DNA of 64,000 nucleotides from NCBI RefSeq assembly GCF_012932425.1, contig NZ_JAAIII010000009.1, forward strand, positions 1-64,000, read 5' to 3'. A program made the position numbers and the translations under genes. This DNA comes from Bifidobacterium oedipodis. Lineage in GTDB: Bacteria > Actinomycetota > Actinomycetes > Actinomycetales > Bifidobacteriaceae. This document shows positions 55,112 through 64,000 of this stretch, piece by piece (within the stretch, counting starts at the first letter, position 1; each line of letters opens with the position of its first letter). Below the pieces are notes generated by a model that did no database searches, was not told the DNA's origin, and was given only the letters and a program-made list of their open reading frames with translations.

Positions 55112-56070
55112 GCTCCGCAACCATGAGCGCCAAGCAGGCCGAGCGCGCGCGTAAGAAGGCCGAACGTCAGCTGGAGAAGCGTCGCGAGGCGGCCAAGAAC
55201 GATCTGCCCCGCTCCATGCAGCCCTCGCTGCTGGTCAAGATCATCACCATTGTGGTGCTGTGTGCCGCGCTGATCTACTTCCTGTTTCCGATTTACTGGG
55301 CGATTATCGCCTCCACCAAAACGCCCTCGCAGATGACCGGCTCCAACGGCCTGTGGTTCGCCGTGGGGCTGGATCAGCTGCCTGATGCGATCGCCACGAA
55401 TTATTCCAAGCTGCTTGGCTGGACCCGTGGCCAGTTCTGGCGCTGGGTGTTCAACTCTCTGGTTTACTCGGGCGTCTCCGCCTTTGTGGGCACCATCGTG
55501 GCCGTGATGGCCGGCTACGCCACCGCGAAGTTCAACTTCCGCGGCAAGAACGTCGCCATCGGCATCATCATGGGCTGCATGCTGATGCCGGCCGCACTGC
55601 TGACCATCCCGCAGTACTCCATCTTCCACTCCCTGCACCTGACCAACACGATGCTGTCGATTATCATCCCGTGCTGCGTGAGCCCGTTCGGCTTCTTCCT
55701 GGGCCGTGTGTATGCGCAGACCTCGGTGCCCGACGAACTGCTGGAAGCCGCGCGCATCGATGGCGCGGGTGAGGCGAGGATCTTCTTCACCATTGTGTTG
55801 CGTCTGCTGGCACCTGCCATGGTGACGATTTTCCTGTTCCTGTTCGTCGCAACATGGAACAACTTCCTGCTGCCGTTGATGATGGTGTCGTCCGACAGTT
55901 TGAAGCCGGTCACCTTGGGTCTTTACGGCATGGTTTCGCTGGCCACGTTCAACGATCGCGGTGCTCTGATGATGGGCGCACTGCTCGGCGTGCTGCCGGT
56001 GATCGTGCTGTTCCTCGGTTTGCAGCGCTACTGGCAGGCCGGTCTGGCGGCCGGTGCCGTCAAGGGCTGA
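55108..56070 (+). CDS. gltC: LNB/GNB ABC transporter permease 2
   Basis: 320 aa MalG-type permease. A highly charged, predicted helical N-terminus (KQAERARKKAERQLEKRREA) is followed by six TM segments; EAA loop LLEAARIDGAGEARIFFTIV near 215. Together with the upstream permease it forms the membrane channel. Confidence 0.92.
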   Translation: MSSATMSAKQAERARKKAERQLEKRREAAKNDLPRSMQPSLLVKIITIVVLCAALIYFLFPIYWAIIASTKTPSQMTGSNGLWFAVGLDQLPDAIATNYSKLLGWTRGQFWRWVFNSLVYSGVSAFVGTIVAVMAGYATAKFNFRGKNVAIGIIMGCMLMPAALLTIPQYSIFHSLHLTNTMLSIIIPCCVSPFGFFLGRVYAQTSVPDELLEAARIDGAGEARIFFTIVLRLLAPAMVTIFLFLFVATWNNFLLPLMMVSSDSLKPVTLGLYGMVSLATFNDRGALMMGALLGVLPVIVLFLGLQRYWQAGLAAGAVKG

Positions 56071-56306
56071 TCCTGATTGGGCGCGCGGGTGGAGCTGGCT
56101 GACCGATTCGTTCGTTCGGTTTGGCTGGCTCCGCGCCGGTGCCGATGATGGTCTTCGCCTCGAGCAAGGTCGAGCGTTCTGTGCAGTCGGGGACGTGCGA
56201 CTGCGTTCGAGGCGTTTCGTTTGTTGCGGTATGGCTGTGTTGCAATGACGCGACATGGTCGTGTGCGAGTGTCGCCAAATTCAAGTAAATAGTCTTAACA
56301 AAATGA

Positions 56307-56312
56307 TATGAT
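56307..56312 (+). promoter_or_regulatory. Possible -10 box ahead of lnpA
   Basis: TATGAT lies 59 bp upstream of the lnpA start in a short A/T-rich stretch (56270-56320); no good -35 is evident. An internal promoter for the enzyme genes is possible. The rest of the 300-bp gap (56071-56370) is GC-rich with no gene. Confidence 0.35.
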
Positions 56313-56370
56313 TGGGCACAGCGCGATGAGTGCGCGGCCATTCATGCATAACGGGTACAAAGGAGTCTCC

Positions 56371-58614
56371 ATGACGTCAACCGGTCGTTTCACCCTTCCC
56401 AGCGAAGAGAACTTCGCTGAAAAAACCAAAGAACTCGCCGACCTGTGGGGTGCGGACGCCATCCGCAACTCTGACGGCACGCATCTGGATGATGCCGTGC
56501 TCGCCCTCGGCAAAAAGATCTATTCCGCATATTTCCCCACCCGCGCGCACAACGAGTGGATCACGCTCCACATGGACGAGACGCCGCAGGTTTATTTGCT
56601 GACCAATCGTGTGCTCGCCGAGGGCGGCAAGGCGGATATCCCGCTGATGGAATCCTTTTATGAAGAGCAGCTCAAGCCCAACCGTGACGCCGACCCCAAG
56701 AAATACTGGGAAGTTGTAGACCGCACCACCGGTGATGTTGTGGACCCCGCCTGCTGGAGCCTCAACCCCGAAACCGACACCGTGCATGTTGCCGGCGTGA
56801 CCGATTACCACGAATACACGGTCTCGTTCCTTGCCTACATCATCTGGGATCCGGTGGAAATGTACAACCACCTGACCAACGATTGGGGCGACAAGGAACA
56901 CGAAATCCCCTTCGACATCTACCACGACGCCACACGCGGCTTCGTGATGGACACTTTCAAGCAGTGGCTCGAAAACAACCCTCAGGTTGACGTGGTGCGT
57001 TTCACCACCTTCTTCTACCAGTTCACGCTGCTCTTCGACGAAAAACACCGCGAAAAGGTGGTCGACTGGTTCGGTTGTTCCTGCACCGTCAGCCCCAAGT
57101 CGCTCGACGATTTCGAAGCCAAGTACGGCTACCGCCTGCGCCCGGAGGATTTCGTGGATGGCGGCGCCTACAACTCCGCTTGGCGTGTGCCGCGCAAGGC
57201 CCAGCGCGATTGGATCGACTTCCTCTCCGGATTCGTGCGTGAAAACGTCAAGATCATGGCCGATATGGCCCACGCCGCTGGCAAGGAAGCCATGATGTTC
57301 CTCGGCGACCAGTGGATCGGCACCGAACCATATAAGGATGGTTTCGACGAACTCGGACTTGATGCCGTGGTCGGCTCCATCGGCGACGGCACCACCACCC
57401 GTATGATCGCCGATATTCCCGGTGTCAAATACACCGAAGGCCGCTTCCTGCCATACTTCTTCCCCGACACCTTCTACGAGGGCAACGATCCAAGCATCGA
57501 AGGCCTTGACAACTGGCGCAAGGCCCGCCGCGCGATCCTGCGCTCGCCGATCGCCCGCATGGGCTATGGCGGCTACCTGAGCCTAGCAGCCAAATTCCCG
57601 AAGTTTGTGGACACCGTGACCCATATCGCCGATGAATTCCGCGATATGCACGAGCGCACCGGAGGCGTGGCCGCTGAAGGCGAGCTCAACGTGGCGATTC
57701 TCAACTGTTGGGGCAAGATGCGCTCCTGGATGGCGTACACCGTGGCGCACGCGCTGCCCAACAAGCAAACCTACTCCTATTACGGCATTCTCGAAGCCCT
57801 GTCCGGCATGCGTGTCAACGTGCGGTTCATCAGCTTCGATGATGTGCTCGCAGGTGGCGTTGCCGATGATATCGACGTGATCATTACCGGAGGCCCGGTT
57901 GACACCGCCTATTCCGGCGGCGATGTGTGGGCCGATCCGAAGCTTGCGGAAACGCTGCGTGCTTGGGTGCGTGGTGGCGGTGCGCTGGTGGGTGTGGGCG
58001 AGCCGAGCTCGCTGGCACGCTTCCAGCCCGGCCGCTTCTTCCAGCTTGCCGACGTATTCGGTGTGGATGAGGAGCGCTTCCAGACGCTGTCGGTCGACAA
58101 GTATTTCCCGCCGATTGCCGAGCATCATTTCATTACCGAGGATGTGCCGACGGATCCGGAAACTATTGCGCGCGCCAACCAGGCTCGTCGCACGCCACTG
58201 TCCGGTTGCGGCGGCGGTCAGAGCGGCGAAGTCGGTGGTATTGATTTCGGCGAGGCCATTGCCAACACGTATCCGGTGAATGAGAACGTGACGCTGATTC
58301 GCGCCGACCATGGTCAGGTGCAGCTTGCGGCCAACGAATATGGCAAGGGACGTGGTGTGTATATTTCCGGTCTGCCGTATTCGGCTGCCAACGCCAGGCT
58401 GCTCGAACGCATTCTGTTCTTCGCCTCCCATAACGAAGACAAGTATGCGGCATGGTCCAGTTCGAACCCCGAGTGCGAGGTCGCGCACTTCCCGCAGGTT
58501 GGATTGTATTGCGTGATTAACAACACCGATCAGCCCCAAACCACCACCGTAACTTTGGGCGACGGCACCACCGAAACCTTCACCCTCCCCAATAGCGGGA
58601 TTGAATGGCGGTCG

Positions 58615-58641
<27 letters not shown>
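56371..58641 (+). CDS. lnpA: 1,3-beta-galactosyl-N-acetylhexosamine phosphorylase (GH112)
   Basis: Phosphorolyses LNB/GNB to galactose-1-P and GlcNAc/GalNAc in the cytoplasm. 756 aa: the start TGRFTLPSEENFAEKT, the GH112 barrel (MFLGDQWIGTEPYK, YLPYFFPDTFYEGND split, GYLSLAAKFPKFVD), a glutamine-amidotransferase-like middle domain and a small C-terminal beta domain. AAAGGAG precedes the ATG. The last codons (AAIPMELH) lie inside a sequence repeated again 161 bp downstream. Confidence 0.96.
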
Positions 58642-59978
<1,337 letters not shown>

Positions 59979-59979
<1 letters not shown>

Positions 59980-61346
59980 TGAGCGATTGGGAGCGCATCG
60001 ATGCGCTGGTGAACGAGGCCGTAACCCAGCTGGGGCTTGACCCCAGGGATGCGGATTGGGCGCGCAATCAATTGCTGCAGATCGAGGAACAAGGTGAGCT
60101 TGATAATGGCGACGCTGTTATGGGCGTGCTGGCTTTGCGCCCTTCCGCGTTGCAGGATCGGTTCTGCAATATCGAGGCCAAGCAGGGCGGCATGCCCGCG
60201 CAGCAATGGTTCTACAACTATTGCGTGGCTTCCGGGTATGTCAAGCGCGCGCAGCTCGACGCCAATCCGCGCTTCGATTCGCATGGCTTGGTGGTGACCA
60301 TCAACCTCGCCAAACCTGAATTCAAGAATATGAAGAAGGCGGCTGCCGGCAATGCGGTGGCCGGCGGCTACCCCAAGTGCACGATCTGCCATGAAAACGA
60401 AGGGTTTGCGGGGCGTGGCAAGCGCACGCTGCGCACCATACCGGTCACGCTCGGTGGCGAGCCGTGGTTCTGGCAGTTCTCGCCGTACGGATACTTTGAC
60501 CAGCATGGCATCTGTGTGAACACGGAGCACACGCCGATGCACGTTGACCGCGATACCTTCGGACATCTGCTTGATTTCGTCGATCGCTTCCCGGGATACT
60601 TCCTTGGCTGCAACGCGGCACTGCCTCGCATCGGCGGCTCCGTGCTTGCCCACGACCACTACCAGGGTGGCGGCGAGATTCTGCCGATGTTCAAGGCGAA
60701 GACATGGGCCAGCTTGAGGCTTGACTCACATCCGGATGTCGCCGTGGAAATTCTCGACTGGCCCGGCACTGCTGTGCGCGTTGTCACGCGCGATCGCGAT
60801 GAGCTTATCGAAGTGTGTGACATCATCCGTGCTGCATGGGTGGAATATGGCAATGCCGAGCAGGGCATTGCCAGCCATGATGAGCAGGGCAATCGTCAAT
60901 CCGCGCTTTCGCCCAGCGTCATCCGCACCGAGCGCGGCTATGAAATGAGCCTGATTTTCCGCAATAATGCGATCAGCGACGACTACCCCGAAGGTGTGTT
61001 CCATGCGCACCCGGAGTTCTGGCCCATCAAGCAGGAGCCGATTGGTCTGATCGAGGCGCAGGGGCTGTTCATTCTGCCGGGCCGTTTGATCGATCAGCTT
61101 GGACAGATTGAAAATGCGTTGGCTCAAGGCGCGGGCCTTCCGGAGGATGTGAGCGAATTCCACCTTGTGTGGGATGAAATCAGCGCTAAACTGGCCGGCA
61201 ACCGCGATCGCGACGCCATCAAGGCGGCTGTGCGCGACGAACTGGGCAGTGTGTGCTATCGCATTTTGGAGAATACGGCCGTGTTCAAACGCAAGGAACA
61301 AACGCAGGAATTCCTGCAGGCTCTCGGGTTTGTGACGAGCGTCTGA
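59979..61346 (+). CDS. galT: UDP-hexose-1-phosphate uridylyltransferase (LnpC)
   Basis: Exchanges UDP between glucose/galactose/HexNAc 1-phosphates. 455 aa of the type 2 GalT family; the N-terminal domain carries YPKCTICHENEGF and the active-site segment GGSVLAHDHYQGGGE with the nucleophilic His. Coupled to nahK by 1-bp overlap. In the lnp pathway it handles both Gal-1-P and GalNAc/GlcNAc-1-P. Confidence 0.94.
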
Positions 61347-61462
61347 ACCATTACTGAAAATGAACAAAAGCGCACATAATCTTTCCTGAAGTGCTCGTGT
61401 TGTGTGACAATATGTAGTAAACTGAGTATTGACCGAAGGAAATTCTCACATAGGAGGCAATA

Positions 61463-62488
61463 ATGACCACTGTGCTGGTTACTGGCGGCGCTGGCTTCAT
61501 CGCCACCCACACCGACGTCGAGCTGCTGCAGAAGGGCTACGATGTGGTGTCCATCGATAACTACGGCAACTCTTCTCCCGTCGCACTGAAGCGCGTTGAA
61601 AAGATCACCGGCAAGCCCGTCAAGAGCTACGAAGGCGACGTGCGCGACAAGGAACTGCTTGAGCGCATCTTCACCGAAAACAACATCGACTGGGTCATCC
61701 ACTTCGCCGGCCTCAAGGCCGTGGGCGAGTCCGTGGCCAAGCCGATCGAATACTACGACAACAACCTTTACTCCACGCTGGTGCTGCTTGAAGTCATGCG
61801 CGCCCACAACGTCAAGAAGCTGATCTTCTCGTCCTCCGCCACCGTGTACGGCGATCCGAAGGAACTGCCGATCCTCGAAACCACGCCCACCGGCGGCACC
61901 ACCAACCCCTACGGCACCTCCAAGCTGTTCCAGGAACAGATCTTGCGCGACGTGGTCGTGGCCGATCCGGAATGGACCATGGTGCTGCTGCGCTACTTCA
62001 ACCCGGTCGGTGCGCACAAATCCGGTCTGCTGGGCGAGGATCCGAAGGGCATCCCGGCCAACCTGACCCCGTACGTGGCCAAGGTTGCCATCGGCGAGCT
62101 CAAGGAAGTCCAGGTCTTCGGCGACGACTACGACACCCCGGACGGCACCGGCGTGCGCGACTACATCCACGTCGTCGATCTGGCCAAGGGCCACGTGGCC
62201 GTCATCGACCACATCGACAAGCCCGGCGTGTTCACCTACAACCTCGGCACCGGCCACGGCTACTCCGTGCTCGAAGTCATCAAGGCTTACGAGAAGGCCG
62301 CCGGCCACCCGATCCCCTACACCATCAAGCCGCGTCGCCCCGGCGACATCGCCACCTGCTACTGCGATGCCTCCAAGGCCGCCAAGGAACTGGACTGGAA
62401 GGCCGAGCTGACCATCGACGACATGGCCAAGTCTTCCCTCAACTGGCAGACCAAGAACCCCAACGGCTTCCGCGGTGCCACCGAGTGA
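61463..62488 (+). CDS. galE: UDP-hexose 4-epimerase (LnpD)
   Basis: Interconverts UDP-Gal/UDP-Glc and UDP-GalNAc/UDP-GlcNAc. 341 aa SDR: the NAD motif reads TGGAGFIATHT, with Ala-Thr where most GalE have Gly-Ser, and catalytic SSSATVYG ... YGTSK. AGGAGG precedes the ATG. A 116-bp gap, with its own possible promoter, separates it from galT. It closes the LNB/GNB catabolic route. Confidence 0.95.
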   Translation: MTTVLVTGGAGFIATHTDVELLQKGYDVVSIDNYGNSSPVALKRVEKITGKPVKSYEGDVRDKELLERIFTENNIDWVIHFAGLKAVGESVAKPIEYYDNNLYSTLVLLEVMRAHNVKKLIFSSSATVYGDPKELPILETTPTGGTTNPYGTSKLFQEQILRDVVVADPEWTMVLLRYFNPVGAHKSGLLGEDPKGIPANLTPYVAKVAIGELKEVQVFGDDYDTPDGTGVRDYIHVVDLAKGHVAVIDHIDKPGVFTYNLGTGHGYSVLEVIKAYEKAAGHPIPYTIKPRRPGDIATCYCDASKAAKELDWKAELTIDDMAKSSLNWQTKNPNGFRGATE

Positions 62489-62537
62489 TCTCGAAAGCAG
62501 CCTTGGACTAGCCCATTAGTCCAGTACTAACCATCAA

Positions 62538-62572
62538 GTTGCCCCTATGCGTAAGCACAGGGGCAACTTTTT
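62538..62572 (+). terminator. Terminator of the LNB/GNB operon
   Basis: GTTGCCCCT / AGGGGCAAC, 9-bp stem with 12-nt loop, followed by TTTTT; 50 nt after the galE stop. Confidence 0.92.
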
Positions 62573-62714
62573 GTAGTGTGTCAGCATTGACGACTGTGCT
62601 CGAAATAGCAGGGGTTACGTTGGGGGGTAATGATAGAGGGTATGTGTATGCTTGCATGGAGAAAACCGGAAACCATGGCAACAAGTTTTCCATCAGTTGC
62701 ATTCGGTGTTTAGT

Positions 62715-62726
62715 GTTAACGTTAAC
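62715..62726. promoter_or_regulatory. Perfect 12-bp palindrome, candidate operator
   Basis: GTTAACGTTAAC, with the central CG typical of LacI-type operators, lies 17 bp before the GTG start of the switchable surface gene. Confidence 0.5.
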
Positions 62727-62742
62727 CTCAGAAAGGGCTGAT

Positions 62743-64000
62743 GTGAAGAAGAAACTGTCACGGGGGGGGGGTATTCGCTCCTGCCCTAGGTGAACGCCTC
62801 CGCCGAGCCAACGTTGATCAAGCGAATGCGCACCAAGTAAATACGGGCGTGGTGAAGCGATGTCTGTCCGCATTGCTTGCAATGGCATTGTCTGCGGCCC
62901 TAATATTTCCCGCTACCGCCACCGCGCAACCTTCTGATGATGAGATTGCTGCTGATCAAGATACACAGCAAACACTTCCCGCCGAAGATGACAAAATCCA
63001 GAACGATTCGCAAAATAACGTCAGTGATGATGCCCTGACCTCTACAGCATCGACAGATGCCCCAGACTATTCCAATATCGTTTGCGATAAAACCATCAAC
63101 GCCGTTGATGACGGTTATGCACAAGCACTGCAGCAGGCAATAGCCAATTCTTCAAACGATGCATCACAGCCAACAGTCATCTGCCTAGCCGGCACTTTTG
63201 AGTTAAACAACGATTTCAATATCAACAATAAACATGTCGTGCTGCGCAATGCAGATAATACCGCTGTCGTTATAACACGCACACAGCGTAAGGCAAATCC
63301 ATTGTTCACCATCAGCGGCGGCGGTTCTCTGACTGTAGATACAGCAGATGACAGCAACGAAATATTCCGCTATGGTCCGAAGCAAATGCCCAATAGTGCT
63401 ACAAATGCGAAGCCTATGAGTCGGTTCGCTCAAGTTAACGACGCCAACAGTTCGTTTGCTTTCAATCACGGCATGGTAAGCGGCATTAATGTTGTCGAAG
63501 ACAATGCGAATAACTCCGGTAAAGGTGCCTTGGTGTTGAACAAATATGGCACAGTTACCATCAACGGAGGTACGTTTACCAATAATGTGGGTGGTGATCA
63601 TGGTGACGGTGGCACTGTCGTCGACGTAACCAGTGGTGTTGTCGTTATCAATGATGGTATTTTCTCAGGGAATAAAGGGCGTAATGGTGGCGTAATTTAT
63701 CTGCGAGATAGCAGTACATTAACTGTCAATGGTGGTACGTTTTCTGGTAATACGGCCTCACGCCATGGTGGCGCGATATTTGCTAAGGAAAATAGTGCCG
63801 TAACTATTGGTCAGGACGGTAAAGATAATAACGCCGTCATATTTGAAAACAACACGGTAACTGGAACAGGCACGAAAGTTGGCGGTGGGGCGCTGTATGT
63901 AACTGACGCGGGTTCGCAGCTTGCTATTAAGAGTGGTACGTTCACTAGTAACCGAGTTGATGAGGTTATGGATTGGAACAATCGATATTCCGGTGGTGGT
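62743..64000 (+). CDS. Secreted beta-helix surface protein, frame interrupted at a G10 tract (3' end outside window)
   Basis: GTG at 62743 (AGAAAGG upstream) starts KKKLSRGGG and then, with ten G present (62762-62771), runs into TGA at 62791. With nine G the frame joins an ORF that stays open to the end of the window: an extended n-region, then signal peptide CLSALLAMALSAALIFPATA, a Ser/Asp/Gln-rich stretch, VCLAG-type start (TVICLAGTFELNNDF) and repeated beta-helix coils (TVTINGGTFTNN, VVVINDGIFSGNKG, LTVNGGTFSGNTASRHGGAI). The pattern is that of polymorphic outer beta-helix adhesins. Internal GTGs at 62849/62852 could start the ORF but lack a ribosome site. AT-richer than the operon upstream. 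Confidence 0.75.
62762..62771 (+). repeat. Poly-G (10) slippage tract inside coding start
   Basis: Ten consecutive G, 19 bases after the GTG start. Loss of one G (or gain of two) puts start and downstream ORF in the same frame, so the sequenced state is OFF if the upstream GTG is the real start. Confidence 0.85.

Overview
The window looks like chromosome of a Bifidobacterium of the longum/breve group. The main support is a complete lacto-N-biose/galacto-N-biose (LNB/GNB) operon (solute-binding protein, two permeases, lnpA, nahK, galT, galE) at 52.6-62.5 kb. High-GC codon use, actinobacterial bS22, sugar ABC importers without their own ATPase, and LacI-regulated glycan loci also fit. Species cannot be fixed without a database search.

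Layout. 1-4.5 kb: translation/ribosome genes infB (5' end missing), rbfA, truB. 4.5-19 kb: a glycan-utilisation block between truB and ribF. It holds an intracellular GH43_24-type enzyme, a DUF624 membrane protein, two LacI regulators, a three-gene sugar importer, a GH115-like glucuronidase and a 1389-aa secreted, wall-associated clan GH-A enzyme with binding domains. Together these fit type II arabinogalactan (or a similar GlcA-bearing plant glycan): outside cleavage, import, inside trimming. 19-35.7 kb: mostly housekeeping, namely ribF, an amino-acid ABC operon, a cupin / SAH-MTA deaminase / divergent SAH-hydrolase-like / radA operon, bS22, rpiA, RNase HI, pgm, a lipid kinase, serS and tRNA-Ser(UGA).

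35.9-40.3 kb: an ADP-ribosylglycohydrolase-like plus PfkB kinase pair, then a lower-GC, probably acquired ATPase (DUF4143 type) preceded by a 33-bp-period repeat, then a four-unit palindromic repeat array and a C9/G9 inverted tract. 40.3-49 kb: a sortase-dependent pilus locus (LPETG tip-like adhesin, LPSTG major pilin, CnaB protein ending in a multi-pass membrane domain, class C sortase, HTH protein). 49-52.4 kb: cytoplasmic beta-helix protein and L-serine dehydratase. 52.5-62.5 kb: the LNB/GNB operon, which takes the milk/mucin disaccharides to sugar phosphates and UDP-sugars; the pgm at 31.4-33.0 kb connects its glucose-1-P output to glycolysis. 62.7-64 kb: the start of a secreted beta-helix surface protein whose translation is interrupted at a run of ten G; with nine G the frame is continuous. 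This points to slipped-strand on/off switching.

Most notable: the G10-interrupted surface gene; the truB-ribF glycan island; the deaminase plus SAH-hydrolase-like pair with altered active-site residues, which suggests an S-inosylhomocysteine route; the CnaB protein fused to a multi-TM domain; and two unusual repeat arrays (33-bp and about 51-bp periods) flanking the ATPase gene.
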